Assembly: GCA_910588105.1 (NCBI GenBank)
Contig: CAJUQD010000010.1
Span: forward strand, 1-64,000
Direction: 5' to 3'
DNA: 64,000 nt
Source of the DNA: an uncultured Oscillospiraceae bacterium
GTDB taxonomy: Bacteria > Bacillota > Clostridia > Oscillospirales > Oscillospiraceae
Shown here: positions 9,255 to 18,518 of the stretch, piece after piece
Layout: every line of letters begins with the position of its first letter
How positions within the stretch are numbered: the stretch's first letter is position 1
Notes under the pieces: model-generated
The model's input: the letters and a program-made list of their open reading frames with translations, nothing else
The model's database searches: none
Told to the model about the DNA's origin: nothing
Translations under genes and position numbers: made by a program

Positions 9255-10517
9255 ATGGACCCGGATAGTATGATACTGCTGGCCGTGCTGGTGGTCATGG
9301 TGGCCATGTCCGGCTACTTTTCCGCCACGGAGACGGCCTTCACCTCCCTCAACCGCATCCGCCTGAAGAGCCGCGCTGACAACGGCGACAAAAAGGCGGA
9401 AAAGACCCTGGCCCTGGCCGAGGATTACGACAAGCTGCTCTCCACCATCCTCATCGGCAACAACATCGTCAACAACGTGGCCGCCACCCTGTCCACCCTG
9501 CTGTTCATCAAGCTCATCGGCCAGGCCAACGGCCCGGCGGTGTCCACCATCGTGCTCACCGTGGTGGTGCTCATCTTCGGCGAGATCTCCCCCAAGAGCC
9601 TGGCCAAGGAATCCCCCGAGGCCTTCGCCATGTTCTCCGCCCCTCTGCTGCGGCTGTTCATGGCGGTGCTCACCCCGCTGAACTTCCTGTTCGGCCTGTG
9701 GAAAAAGCTGCTCACCCGCCTGTTTCACAAGTCCGAGGACGAGGGCATCACAGACGAGGAGCTGGTGACCATGGTGGAGGAGGCGGAGGACCAGGGCGGC
9801 CTGGACCGGGAGGAGAGCCAGCTCATCCGCTCCGCCATCCGCTTTGACGACCTGGAGGCCGGGGACATCCTCACCCCCCGGGTGGACGTGGTGGCGGTGG
9901 ACGAGGGCTCCACCCTGGAGGAGGTGGCGTCGGTGTTCGCCGCCGAGGGCTACTCCCGCCTGCCCGTATACCACGAGAGCATCGACGACGTGGTGGGGGT
10001 CATCCACCAGAAGGACCTGTTCTCCGCCCGCTACCACGGCCGGGACCAGCTCAAACCCCTGGTGCGCCCGGTGCTGCACATCACCGCCCTGACCAAGATC
10101 GACGACCTCATGCGCCAGTTCCAGCGCACCAAGACCCAGATGGCGGTGGTGGTGGACGAATACGGCGGCACCGAGGGCATCCTCACCATGGAGGACATTG
10201 TGGAGGAGCTGGTGGGCGAGATCTGGGACGAGCACGACGAGGTGGTGGAGGAATTCCGCAAGCAGCCCGACGGCAGCTACCTCATCGCCTGCTCCGCCGA
10301 TCTGGACGACCTGTATGACCTGTTTGAGGTGACGGGGGAGTGCGACGCGGCCACCGTGTCCGGCTGGGTGCTGGAGCAGCTGGGCCGGGTGCCCGAGCCG
10401 GGGGATCGCTTTACATGGGAAAACCTGGACGTGACTGTCACCCGCGCCGAGCACCACCGGGTGCTGGAGATCAGGGTGGTAGTCCTGCCCCCTACGGAAG
10501 AGGAAGAGGAAAAATAA
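9255..10517 (+). CDS. CNNM/CBS-domain transporter (hemolysin family)
   Basis: 420 residues with the standard order of the HlyC/CorC family. A DUF21/CNNM membrane domain occupies about 1-180 (three to four hydrophobic helices, [19 protein letters not shown] near 22). Two CBS domains follow at about 200-320 ([14 protein letters not shown] and [13 protein letters not shown]). A CorC_HlyC domain lies at about 335-415. Such proteins are linked to magnesium or cobalt homeostasis rather than haemolysis. TAGGAG lies 13 bases before the ATG, a rather long spacing. It forms its own transcription unit between two terminators. Confidence 0.9.
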   Translation: MDPDSMILLAVLVVMVAMSGYFSATETAFTSLNRIRLKSRADNGDKKAEKTLALAEDYDKLLSTILIGNNIVNNVAATLSTLLFIKLIGQANGPAVSTIVLTVVVLIFGEISPKSLAKESPEAFAMFSAPLLRLFMAVLTPLNFLFGLWKKLLTRLFHKSEDEGITDEELVTMVEEAEDQGGLDREESQLIRSAIRFDDLEAGDILTPRVDVVAVDEGSTLEEVASVFAAEGYSRLPVYHESIDDVVGVIHQKDLFSARYHGRDQLKPLVRPVLHITALTKIDDLMRQFQRTKTQMAVVVDEYGGTEGILTMEDIVEELVGEIWDEHDEVVEEFRKQPDGSYLIACSADLDDLYDLFEVTGECDAATVSGWVLEQLGRVPEPGDRFTWENLDVTVTRAEHHRVLEIRVVVLPPTEEEEEK

Positions 10518-10520
10518 GCG

Positions 10521-10553
10521 CGGCCCCCGGTCTGATGACCGGGGGCCGTTTTT
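10521..10553 (+). terminator. Terminator between convergent genes
   Basis: An 11-bp GC-rich stem (CGGCCCCCGGT / ACCGGGGGCCG) with a TTTTT tail at the end of the transporter gene. It abuts the stop of the minus-strand YfhO-like gene. Confidence 0.9.
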
Positions 10554-12865
10554 CACCGTCTCTTTCGTTTTTTCACCATTGCCAGCGCCAGCCCCGCCAG
10601 GGACAACGTCCCCAGCCCGATTCCCAGAACCAGTCCCTGCGGGGTGTAGCACAGCTCCACCTCATGTTCGCCGGCGGGCAGGTCTAGGGCCAAAAACGTA
10701 TCCAGCCACGTCCCCATTTCCGCCTTTTCGCCGTCCACATAGGCCGTCCAGCCGTCCTCCGCGGGGATGGTAGTCACCAGGGTTTTATCCCCGCCGGACG
10801 AGGCCGACAGCCGCACCCGGCCGTCCTTGCCCACCGATGTGACCTCCACGTTGTTCAGCTCCTCCGCCGCCCCGCGCAGCACCTCCCGGTCAAAGCTCCA
10901 CAGCGTCCCCTCCCAGTAGGTATCGGGGTGGAGTACCGTCACCGTCCACTCCTCGCCGGGGGCGGGCGCACCCAGGCAGTGGACGCAGGCCAGCAGGTCA
11001 TTGCTGACGGACACCACCCGCTCGCCGTTCACCAGCACCTGCGTCACCCCCTTGGCGGACAGGTCGGCGTAGATGGGCCGGCCCTCCCCGGTGAGGGTGA
11101 ACACCGTCTCCCCCGCCCCGTTGTCCGTCCCGTCGGCCACCGGGGCAAACGCCGCGGCCTCCCGCCCCAAAAGGCCGCCCAGCAGGTTGTTCTGCCGCTC
11201 AAAGGGGCCGCCCCCCTCCAGCTCCGGCCCGCATTCCGCCGCCAGGAAGGCCAGGGGCAGCGTATCCGGGTTTTTCCACAGGGTCATCCCCCCCGCCTGG
11301 GCCACCCGCTCATAGCCGGGCCGCCCGTCCCGGCTGATGACATACCCCACGTCCAGCACCGCGTCGGTGACCGGGGTGGACCCCCGGTAGGAGCACCAAT
11401 ACCAGGACTGGGCAAATCCCAGCTTCTTGAGCAGGCGGTTCACCCCGTAGTGGTACAGGCTGCTGTAGTGGGTAATGCCCGGATATCCCTGCGCCAGCGG
11501 GTTATTGTGACCCCGGTCCGCGGTAGAGCCCAGCCGGGCAAACCGCGGACCGGCGTCCAGCCTGGACGCCGACACCAGCTGGGCGGTGGCGGTATAGCTG
11601 TCCCGGTAGCCCTGGCAGGAATCGGAGCCGTACCGCTCCTGCATGCCGGACGTCAGGGCCCGGGCGTTCCACCCCAGCTCCGCCACCGTAAACACCGCCA
11701 GGGCCAGCGCCGCGCCCCGCTCCAGCCCCCGTTTCCGTTTTTTCAGCGCCTCCAGCACCCGGGGCAGGGCCTGGACGGCCAGATACAGCAAAAAGAAGGA
11801 AAACAAAAATGCGTACCGAAAGGGGAACCAGTTGGGCATACGGAATACATGCCAGGCCTTGTCCAGCGGCGAGAACAGCATGGACAAAAACAAAACCAGC
11901 AGCACCCCCCGCTCGGCCACCTTCTCCCATTCATAGGAATCCCGGCCCAGGAAATGGGCCAGCGCCAGCACCCAGGCCGCCGTCCCGCAGAAGAGGTAGG
12001 GCAGGGCGGCATTTTCGATCCCGCCGAAGCGCCCCGGCAGCAGCTGGCCCAGCAGCAGCACCGGGTTGCACAGCACCAGCCCCCCGTAGTCCGTGAAGTT
12101 AACGCCGTTAAGCTTGCCGCTGAACATGGCCAGGAAGGTGGGCAGCCACAGCCACGCCGTCAGCCCCAGGGCACAGGCCGCGCCGCCCAAAAACCGCCCC
12201 AAAATCCCGGCCAGCGCTTTTTGGCCCGGCCTCAGCCCCGCCAGCCGGACACCCAGGTAGAGCACGCAGAATATGCCAATCATGTAGGAGATATACCAGG
12301 TGGAGATAAAGCACACGGTGAGCGCCGCGATATACGGCCCGGCCCCCCGGCCCGCCAGGATGCGCTCCACCGCCAGCAGGATGAGGGGCAGCCAGATCAC
12401 CCCGTCCAGCCACATGATGCACAGGGAATAGGCGGCGTTATAGGACATCAGGGCGTAGCACACCGCGCACACCAGCGCGGAAATACCGCTGCCGGGGAAA
12501 CGCCGCCGGGCAAAGACGGAGAAGGCCAGCCCCGCCAGCCCGATTTTCAGCACCGTCAGCAGGGCCAGCCCCGCGGGCATGGCCTCGTTGGGCGCCAGCA
12601 GGGTGAGCAGGGACAAGGGGCTGGACACATAGTAGGAGATTACCCCGATGTACCCCGTCCCCAGCGACTTGGACCAGGAGAAAAACAGCTCGCCGTTTTT
12701 CAGCGCGCAGAAAAAGTCCACATACTGGCTGGACATGTCGGACACCAATATGGTGTTATCCCCGAAGGGCGCGATGCCCAAGGCCGCGTACACCCACAGC
12801 ATCACCGCCGCCGGTATGGCAAAGGCCAGAGCCGGGACCAGATATTGCTCACGTTTTCCCTTCAT
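10553..12865 (-). CDS. yfhO: YfhO-family membrane protein
   Basis: 770 residues. The first ~450 contain about a dozen hydrophobic helices of GT-C topology, with an extracytoplasmic acidic loop (DMSSQYVDFF near 45). A large soluble part follows and a final membrane helix (about 740-765) ends in KKRKRR. It belongs to the bacterial YfhO family; in Bacillus and Listeria, YfhO-type proteins transfer sugars onto lipoteichoic acid from a lipid carrier made by a CsbB-type GT2. Here the GT2 gene lies immediately upstream with a 17-base overlap, which supports the same pair function. Confidence 0.88.
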   Translation of the reverse strand: MKGKREQYLVPALAFAIPAAVMLWVYAALGIAPFGDNTILVSDMSSQYVDFFCALKNGELFFSWSKSLGTGYIGVISYYVSSPLSLLTLLAPNEAMPAGLALLTVLKIGLAGLAFSVFARRRFPGSGISALVCAVCYALMSYNAAYSLCIMWLDGVIWLPLILLAVERILAGRGAGPYIAALTVCFISTWYISYMIGIFCVLYLGVRLAGLRPGQKALAGILGRFLGGAACALGLTAWLWLPTFLAMFSGKLNGVNFTDYGGLVLCNPVLLLGQLLPGRFGGIENAALPYLFCGTAAWVLALAHFLGRDSYEWEKVAERGVLLVLFLSMLFSPLDKAWHVFRMPNWFPFRYAFLFSFFLLYLAVQALPRVLEALKKRKRGLERGAALALAVFTVAELGWNARALTSGMQERYGSDSCQGYRDSYTATAQLVSASRLDAGPRFARLGSTADRGHNNPLAQGYPGITHYSSLYHYGVNRLLKKLGFAQSWYWCSYRGSTPVTDAVLDVGYVISRDGRPGYERVAQAGGMTLWKNPDTLPLAFLAAECGPELEGGGPFERQNNLLGGLLGREAAAFAPVADGTDNGAGETVFTLTGEGRPIYADLSAKGVTQVLVNGERVVSVSNDLLACVHCLGAPAPGEEWTVTVLHPDTYWEGTLWSFDREVLRGAAEELNNVEVTSVGKDGRVRLSASSGGDKTLVTTIPAEDGWTAYVDGEKAEMGTWLDTFLALDLPAGEHEVELCYTPQGLVLGIGLGTLSLAGLALAMVKKRKRR

Positions 12866-13802
12866 GCCCGTCTCCTCCCCCGCTCTCCCGCAAAATATAA
12901 ATGGGCCTCTTCTTTACCTCTAAATAGGTTTTAGCCAGGTACTGCCCCAGAATGCCCATGCAGAACAGCTGCACTCCGGCCAAAAACAGGATGATGCACA
13001 CCAGGGACGGCCACCCGAAGGCGCTGCCGCCCGACACAAGCTGGCGCACGATGACAAACAGGATGGCGAAAAAGGACGCCGCGCACAAAATCAGCCCCAG
13101 CACCGACGCGATGGCCAGCGGCGCGGTGGAAAAGGCAATGATGCCGTCCAGGGCGTAGACCAGCAGCTTGAAAAACGACCACTTGCTCTCCCCGGCGGAC
13201 CGCTCCACGTTGACGGTCTCCACCCACTTGGTTCGAAAGCCCACCCAGGAAAAGATGCCCTTGGAGAAACGGTTATACTCCCCCAGGCGGAGGATGGCGT
13301 CCACCATCTGCCGCTTCATCAGGCGGAAGTCCCTGGCCCCGTCCACAATCTCCGTTTTGCTCATTTTGTTGATGAGCTTGTAGAACTGCCGGGCGAACCA
13401 GGAACGGATGGGCGGCTCCCCCCTGCGGTCCACCCGCCGGACGGCGGCGCAGTCCCACTCCCCGCCGCGCACTGCCTCCAACAGCTCGGGCAGCAGCTCC
13501 GGCGGGTCCTGGAGGTCGGCGTCCATCACCGCCGCCAGCTCACCCCGCGCGTGCTCCAGCCCGGCGAACATGGCCGCCTCCTTGCCGAAGTTCCGGGAGA
13601 AGGACAGCCAGCGCACCTCCGGATGGTCCGCCGCCAGGGCGCGCAGGATATCCAGCGTGCCGTCGGTGGAGCCGTCGTCCACAAAAATGTACTCCGTGTC
13701 AATGCCGTCCAGCCCGCCGCACACCGCCGAGGCGTGGGTGAAAAAGGTCCCCACGGCGGCCTCTTCGTTGTAACAGGGGACAATGATGCTCAAAAGCGCC
13801 AC
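12849..13802 (-). CDS. GT2 glycosyltransferase, CsbB/GtrB type
   Basis: 317 residues from GTG 13802. An N-terminal GT-A fold (LSIIVPCYNEE, VDDGSTDGT, VMDADLQDPPE) is followed by two C-terminal membrane helices (about 230-255 and 265-290), the layout of polyprenyl-phosphate sugar transferases. An ATG at 13835 is in frame, but it lies on the -10 box of the promoter (13843-13838), so it cannot be transcribed; GGGGAGG precedes the GTG. It probably loads a sugar onto undecaprenyl phosphate for the downstream YfhO-family protein, with which it is translationally coupled. Confidence 0.9.
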   Translation of the reverse strand: MALLSIIVPCYNEEAAVGTFFTHASAVCGGLDGIDTEYIFVDDGSTDGTLDILRALAADHPEVRWLSFSRNFGKEAAMFAGLEHARGELAAVMDADLQDPPELLPELLEAVRGGEWDCAAVRRVDRRGEPPIRSWFARQFYKLINKMSKTEIVDGARDFRLMKRQMVDAILRLGEYNRFSKGIFSWVGFRTKWVETVNVERSAGESKWSFFKLLVYALDGIIAFSTAPLAIASVLGLILCAASFFAILFVIVRQLVSGGSAFGWPSLVCIILFLAGVQLFCMGILGQYLAKTYLEVKKRPIYILRESGGGDGHEGKT

Positions 13803-13837
13803 TTTCCTCCCCCCTTTTCCAAAATATAACGGCAATC

Positions 13838-13866
13838 ATTATACCACAGCCCCCCCATACTGTCAA
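13838..13866 (-). promoter_or_regulatory. Promoter of the GT2-yfhO operon
   Basis: Consensus TTGACA (13866-13861), 17-base spacer, TATAAT (13843-13838), with TG one base upstream of the -10 box. Its position fixes the start codon of the GT2 gene downstream of 13830. Confidence 0.92.
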
Positions 13867-13913
13867 CAAGCGGGAGGGCCGGAGCCCCCCGGCCCCGGCC
13901 CTCCCGCGCCCCC

Positions 13914-14078
13914 TCACAGGGGGGAAAAGGCGTCCTTGCCCAGCAGGCACACCGGGCACACCCAGTCGTCGGGGATATCCTCGAAGGGGGTCCCCGGCGC
14001 GATGCCGCCCTCCGGGTCGCCCACCTCCGGGTCGTACACCCAGCCGCACACGCACAGGTATTTGTCCATATCGCCCAT
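13914..14078 (-). CDS. Rubredoxin with an unusual first metal motif
   Basis: 54 residues from ATG 14078 (AAAGGAG nine bases upstream). The body matches rubredoxin almost throughout: [26 protein letters not shown] and [11 protein letters not shown]. Rubredoxins hold one iron with two CxxC pairs and carry electrons. Here the second pair is normal (VCPVC) but the first reads YLCVCGW, with one residue between the cysteines instead of two. Read directly from the codons (TGC GTG TGC). Whether iron is still bound normally cannot be told from sequence. Confidence 0.88.
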   Translation of the reverse strand: MGDMDKYLCVCGWVYDPEVGDPEGGIAPGTPFEDIPDDWVCPVCLLGKDAFSPL

Positions 14079-14241
14079 GTCCGTCAGCTCCTTTTTTAAA
14101 AGTCGATGCTTCCTATAAGAGTATGCCCACATTGCCGCCCCTTCACACGAAAAAAACGTCCGCCCTGCTTTTTCCACGCATAGGACCGGGGATTTTTTCA
14201 CATCCTTCCCACAGAAGCCAAATGGAAAAGAGGTTCACGCC

Positions 14242-15372
14242 ATGAAACGAATAACCGCCCTGGCGCTGGCGCTGCTGTGCCTGCTGCCCCTTCCGGCCCA
14301 CGCCGCCCCCGCCCAGGTGACCGCACCCTCCGCCATCCTGATGGAAAAGACCACCGGCAAGGTGCTCTACGAGCAGGACGCGGAAACCCAATATGAGCCC
14401 GCCTCGGTGACCAAGGTGATGACCCTGCTGCTGGTGATGGAGGCCATCGACTCGGGCAGCCTGGGCTGGGACGATATGGTCACCGCCTCCACCCACGCCA
14501 TCTCCATGGGGGGCAGCCAGATCTGGCTGAAGGAAAACGAGCAGATGACCGTCCGGGACATGGTAAAGGCGGTGACAGTGGTGTCCGCCAACGACTGCGC
14601 CGTGGCCCTGGCCGAGCACATCGCGGGCAGCGAGGACGCCTTTGTGGAGCGGATGAACCAGCGGGCCCGGGAGCTGGGCATGAATCACACCACCTTTGTC
14701 AACTGCACCGGGCTGCCCACCCCGGGCCACCTGACCTGTGCCTACGACATCGCCCGGATGAGCCGGGAGCTGATTTTGAACCATCCCGCCATCCGGGAAT
14801 ACACCACCATCTGGATGGACACCCTGCGGGACGGCACCTTCCAGCTGTCCAACACCAACCGGCTGATCTTTTACTACGAGGGGGCCACGGGGCTGAAAAC
14901 CGGGTTTACCGACACGGCCCTGTACTGCCTGTCCGCCACGGCGGAGCGGGATGGCATGGAGCTCATCGCCGTGGTGATGCACGCCCCCACCTCCAACGAC
15001 CGCTTTGAGAGCTGCAAGGCCCTGCTGAACTACGGCTTTGCCAACTACGCCATCACCCCGGTGTACCCCGAGGCCATCCCCCCGGTGGAGGTGATCCTGG
15101 GCGGGCAGGACACGGTGCAGCCTGTGACCGCCCGGGAGTGCTCCATCCTGCTGGAGAAGGCCAAGGCCGGGACGGTGACCACCCAGATGGAGCTCGCCCC
15201 CCAGGTTGAGGCCCCGGTGGAGGCGGGCCAGAAGCTGGGCGAGCTGCGGGTGCTGGTGGACGGCAGGCAGGTGGATGCCATCGACCTCATCGCCCCCCAG
15301 GAGGTGCCCCGGCTGTCCATTGGGGGGATCTTCAAGCGGTTTCTGGACACATTGTTCCTCCAGGAAGGATAA
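14242..15372 (+). CDS. dacF: D-alanyl-D-alanine carboxypeptidase (PBP5/DacF type)
   Basis: 376 residues, an exported serine peptidase that trims D-Ala from peptidoglycan stem peptides. A signal peptide ends near Ala20-22 (LPLPAHAAPA). The active-site triads are all present: Ser55-x-x-Lys58 (PASVTKVM), Ser115-Ala-Asn (VVSANDCA) and Lys219-Thr-Gly (GLKTGF). A C-terminal beta domain and an amphipathic tail (about 345-376, KRFLDTLFLQ) would hold it to the membrane. It is transcribed alone and ends at a terminator. Confidence 0.93.
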   Translation: MKRITALALALLCLLPLPAHAAPAQVTAPSAILMEKTTGKVLYEQDAETQYEPASVTKVMTLLLVMEAIDSGSLGWDDMVTASTHAISMGGSQIWLKENEQMTVRDMVKAVTVVSANDCAVALAEHIAGSEDAFVERMNQRARELGMNHTTFVNCTGLPTPGHLTCAYDIARMSRELILNHPAIREYTTIWMDTLRDGTFQLSNTNRLIFYYEGATGLKTGFTDTALYCLSATAERDGMELIAVVMHAPTSNDRFESCKALLNYGFANYAITPVYPEAIPPVEVILGGQDTVQPVTARECSILLEKAKAGTVTTQMELAPQVEAPVEAGQKLGELRVLVDGRQVDAIDLIAPQEVPRLSIGGIFKRFLDTLFLQEG

Positions 15373-15420
15373 AAATCCGCCCGTCTCTCCTTTGAGGCGG
15401 GCGGATTTCCAGTCTTTTTT
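15373..15420 (+). terminator. Terminator after dacF
   Basis: Stem AAATCCGCCC (15373-15382) / GGGCGGATTT (15399-15408), followed a few bases later by a seven-T run. It lies between convergent dacF and murC. Confidence 0.8.
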
Positions 15421-15457
15421 TACCAACGCCTCCCCGGCTTCGTCGGCACAAGCCCAC

Positions 15458-16840
15458 TCATTCCGCTGTGCCTCCTTCCACCAACGCCTCTCCGGCCAGG
15501 TAAATGTCGCCGGCTCCCACGGTCAAAATCAGGTCCCCCGGCTGGGCCAGCTGGCGCAGCTTTTCCGTCACGTCCTCCAGGGTAGGGCAGAACATGCTGC
15601 CGGGGATTTGGGCCGCCAGGTCGGCGGAGGAGATGCCGGTGTCGTTGTCCTCCCGGGCGGCGAAGATCTCCGCCAGCAGGGTGACGGCGGGGCGCTTGAG
15701 CACCTCCACAAAATCGTTGAACAGCTCGTGGGTGCGGGAGTAGGTGTGGGGCTGGAAGGCGCAGATCACCCGCTTGAAGTCCAGTGCCTGCGCCGTGTCC
15801 AATAGCGCCGCCAGCTCGCCGGGGTGGTGGGCGTAGTCGTCGCACACCTCCGCGCCGTTGAACATCCCCTTGTACTCAAACCTGCGCCCCGGCAGGCGGA
15901 AGTCCCGCATCCCGTCCTCCGCCGCCTTCCCCGGCACGCCCAGGGCGATGGCCGCCGCCGCGGCGGCGATGGCGTTTTTCACGTTGTGCATACCGGGGAC
16001 GGACAGGTCTAGGTGGGCGTATTTTTTCCCCCGGCACATCACGTCGAAGGAACCGAACCCGTGATCCATGGACAGGTTTTCCGCGTGGACGTCCCCCTTG
16101 TCAACGCCGAAGGTCATCACGTCCCGCTCCTCCCCCCGGAGGGTGAACATGGTGTTTTCGTCCTCGCAGTTGGCGATGATGAGGCCGTTTTCCGGCACCT
16201 TGTCCGCAAAGGCCCGGAAGGACTTCTCCACGTCCGCCAGGTCCTTGAAGTAGTCCAGGTGGTCTGCCTCCACGTTGAGGATCACCGCCACCGTGGGGTA
16301 AAAGGACAGGAAGGAGTCGCAGTATTCGCAGGACTCCAGGATGATGGTCTCCCCCCGGCCCACCCGGTGGCCCGCCTCCAGCAGGGGCAGGGTTCCGCCG
16401 ATCATCACCGTGGGGTCGGCCTGGGCCGCCATGAAGATGTGGGTGCACATGGAGGTGGTAGTTGTCTTGCCGTGGGTGCCCGAGATGCAAAGGGCATTTT
16501 TGTAGTCCCGCATGATGGCCCCCCAGGCCTGGGCCCGCTCGAACACAGGGATGCCCGCGTCCAGCGCGGCTTTGATTTCGGGGTTCCCGTCGTGGACGGC
16601 GGCGGTGCGCACCACGCAGTGGGCCCCCTCCACGCTTTCCGGCCGGTGGCCGATGACCACCGGGATGCCCAGCTTTCTCAGGTGGAGCACGGTGGCGCTC
16701 TCCCTCTGGTCGGAGCCGGTGACCTCCACCCCTGCCCCGTGGAGCACCTCCGCCAGGGACGCCATGGACACCCCGCCGATGCCCACCAGGTGGGCCCGCT
16801 TCCCCGGCTGTAGATAGTTGCGGATATTCTTAGCTTCCAT
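15458..16840 (-). CDS. murC: UDP-N-acetylmuramate--L-alanine ligase
   Basis: 460 residues, adding L-Ala to UDP-MurNAc. A Rossmann start (HLVGIGGVSMASLAEVL) with the MurC-specific GSD, the ATP loop SGTHGKTTTTSM near residue 107, and the central-domain residues (ILNVEADHLDYF) are all present. A C-terminal ligase domain follows (YAHHPGELAALL, AFQPHTYSRT). The ATG at 16840 is chosen because a GGGG site lies eight bases upstream; ATGs at 16861 and 16846 are in frame. It has its own promoter at 16897-16925. Confidence 0.95.
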   Translation of the reverse strand: MEAKNIRNYLQPGKRAHLVGIGGVSMASLAEVLHGAGVEVTGSDQRESATVLHLRKLGIPVVIGHRPESVEGAHCVVRTAAVHDGNPEIKAALDAGIPVFERAQAWGAIMRDYKNALCISGTHGKTTTTSMCTHIFMAAQADPTVMIGGTLPLLEAGHRVGRGETIILESCEYCDSFLSFYPTVAVILNVEADHLDYFKDLADVEKSFRAFADKVPENGLIIANCEDENTMFTLRGEERDVMTFGVDKGDVHAENLSMDHGFGSFDVMCRGKKYAHLDLSVPGMHNVKNAIAAAAAAIALGVPGKAAEDGMRDFRLPGRRFEYKGMFNGAEVCDDYAHHPGELAALLDTAQALDFKRVICAFQPHTYSRTHELFNDFVEVLKRPAVTLLAEIFAAREDNDTGISSADLAAQIPGSMFCPTLEDVTEKLRQLAQPGDLILTVGAGDIYLAGEALVEGGTAE

Positions 16841-16896
16841 ACACATTACCCCATATGACAAACCCGAAATCTGGGCTTTTTTCGATTTGGCAACTT

Positions 16897-16925
16897 ATTA
16901 TATACTGCCCTGATGGAAATTGCAA
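16897..16925 (-). promoter_or_regulatory. murC promoter
   Basis: TTGCAA (16925-16920), 17 bases, TATAAT (16902-16897) on the minus strand, about 57 bases before the murC start. Confidence 0.85.
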
Positions 16926-17037
16926 CCTGTAAATGAGTATAAGCGTCCCCACCCGGATTTAGACGGGGGGGACGGGCCTTTCCGGGAAAAAATTCCCCTC
17001 CGCCGCCCCCGGCCCTCGGGAAAGCCCGCCTTCCCCC

Positions 17038-17066
17038 TTGCAAACTGCGGCAAAAGCCCTTATAAT
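17038..17066 (+). promoter_or_regulatory. ktrB promoter
   Basis: TTGCAA (17038-17043), 17 bases, TATAAT (17061-17066), 57 bases ahead of the ktrB start. It shares its -35 sequence and spacing with the divergent murC promoter. Confidence 0.87.
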
Positions 17067-17122
17067 AGGGCCTGTGCCCTGCGCCGCGCCGGGGAAAAGA
17101 ATTTGGAAGGAGGGGGCGCTTT

Positions 17123-18460
17123 ATGAAGGCAAAGCACCGCCCGCTGGCCCCCAACCGGGCGCTGGCCCTGGGCTTTCTGGCCATCATCCTGGCCGGGGCC
17201 CTGCTGCTGATGCTGCCCATCGCCAACCGCGGCGGAAAGGGCCTGTCCTTTCTGGACAGCCTGTTCACCGCCACCTCCGCCACCTGCGTCACCGGCCTTG
17301 TGGTGGCGGATACCTGGACCCAGTTCAACCTGCTGGGCCAGATTATCCTGCTTGCGCTCATCCAGGTGGGCGGACTGGGGTATATGACCATGATGCTCCA
17401 GGCCTCCCTGCTCATGGGCAGGAAGATCGGCCTGCGCCAGCGCTCGGTGATGATGGAGAGCGTCAGCGCCCAGCGCCTGAGCGATGTGCTCACCCTGCTG
17501 CGCTACATCCTGGGGGGCACCGCCCTTATCGAGGGGACGGGGGCCGTGCTGCTGGCCTTCCGCTTCATCCCCGAGCTGGGACTGGCCCGGGGAATTTGGT
17601 ACGCCGTGTTCCACAGCGTGTCCGCCTTCTGCAACGCGGGCTTCGACCTGATGGGCTTCCGGGAGCCGTACAGCTCCCTCACCCACTACGTGTACGACCC
17701 CCTGGTCAACCTCACTGCCGTGGCCCTGGTCCTGCTGGGCGGGCTGGGCTTCCTGGTGTGGCGGGACGTGCGGGAGAACGGCCTTCACCTGCGCCGCTAC
17801 TCCCTGCACTCCAAGCTGATGCTCACCGCCACCCTGGTTCTCACAGTTGGGGGCACAGCCCTGTTCTGGCTGGCGGAGCGGGACAACCTGCTGTCGGGCA
17901 TGACGGCGGGGCAGCAGGCCCTGGCTGCCCTGTTCCAGGCGGTGTCCCCCCGGACGGCGGGGTTCAACACCGTGGATCTGGCCAAGCTCACCAGCGGCGG
18001 CGGCCTTCTCACCATTGTGCTGATGTTCATCGGCGCGGGCCCCGGCTCCACCGGCGGCGGCGTGAAGGTGACCACGGTAGTGGTGTGCCTGCTCACCCTT
18101 GCGGCCTACATCCGGGGCCGGCGGGAGGTGGGGGCCTTCAACCGCCGCCTGGACGAGGAGCAGATCCACCGCTCGGCGGCGGGGGTCACCCTCTATATGA
18201 CCCTGGCCATGGCGGGGGGCTTCCTCATCCTGGCCACCCAGCCCTTCCCCCTCCAGGATGCGCTGTTCGAGGTCTTCTCCGCCCTGAGCACCGTGGGGCT
18301 GTCCACCGGCATCACCCGGGATCTGTCCCCCCTCAACCGGGCGGTGGTCATCGTCATGATGTACTGCGGGCGCATCGGCAGCCTGTCCATGCTCATGGCC
18401 CTGGCCCAGCGCTCCGCCCCCCGGGTGAAGGACCCGGTGGAGCACATCACCATCGGATGA
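17123..18460 (+). CDS. ktrB: Potassium uptake channel subunit KtrB/TrkH
   Basis: 445 residues, integral membrane. The four imperfect pore repeats of the TrkH/KtrB fold each carry a filter glycine: TSATCVTGL near 53, SAFCNAGF near 172, SPRTAGFNT near 275 and STVGLSTG near 395. The length matches KtrB rather than the longer TrkH. It moves K+ across the membrane with a cytoplasmic KtrA ring as gate. The regulatory subunit gene lies 58 bases downstream, confirming the Ktr system. The start is preceded by GGAAGGAGGGGG. Confidence 0.93.
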   Translation: MKAKHRPLAPNRALALGFLAIILAGALLLMLPIANRGGKGLSFLDSLFTATSATCVTGLVVADTWTQFNLLGQIILLALIQVGGLGYMTMMLQASLLMGRKIGLRQRSVMMESVSAQRLSDVLTLLRYILGGTALIEGTGAVLLAFRFIPELGLARGIWYAVFHSVSAFCNAGFDLMGFREPYSSLTHYVYDPLVNLTAVALVLLGGLGFLVWRDVRENGLHLRRYSLHSKLMLTATLVLTVGGTALFWLAERDNLLSGMTAGQQALAALFQAVSPRTAGFNTVDLAKLTSGGGLLTIVLMFIGAGPGSTGGGVKVTTVVVCLLTLAAYIRGRREVGAFNRRLDEEQIHRSAAGVTLYMTLAMAGGFLILATQPFPLQDALFEVFSALSTVGLSTGITRDLSPLNRAVVIVMMYCGRIGSLSMLMALAQRSAPRVKDPVEHITIG

Positions 18461-18518
18461 CGATCCCGTTTTGCATATAATATAACGTTAGTTCTATTTT
18501 AGAAAGGTGTGCAATCCT

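Noticed and set aside
12849..13835. Upstream ATG at 13835 for the GT2 gene
   Set aside because: It lies on the promoter -10 box and cannot be in the mRNA.
16945..16973. GC hairpin (GTCCCC…GGGGAC) between murC and ktrB
   Set aside because: It lies upstream of both divergent promoters, so it is not transcribed from either; no T run; no clear role.
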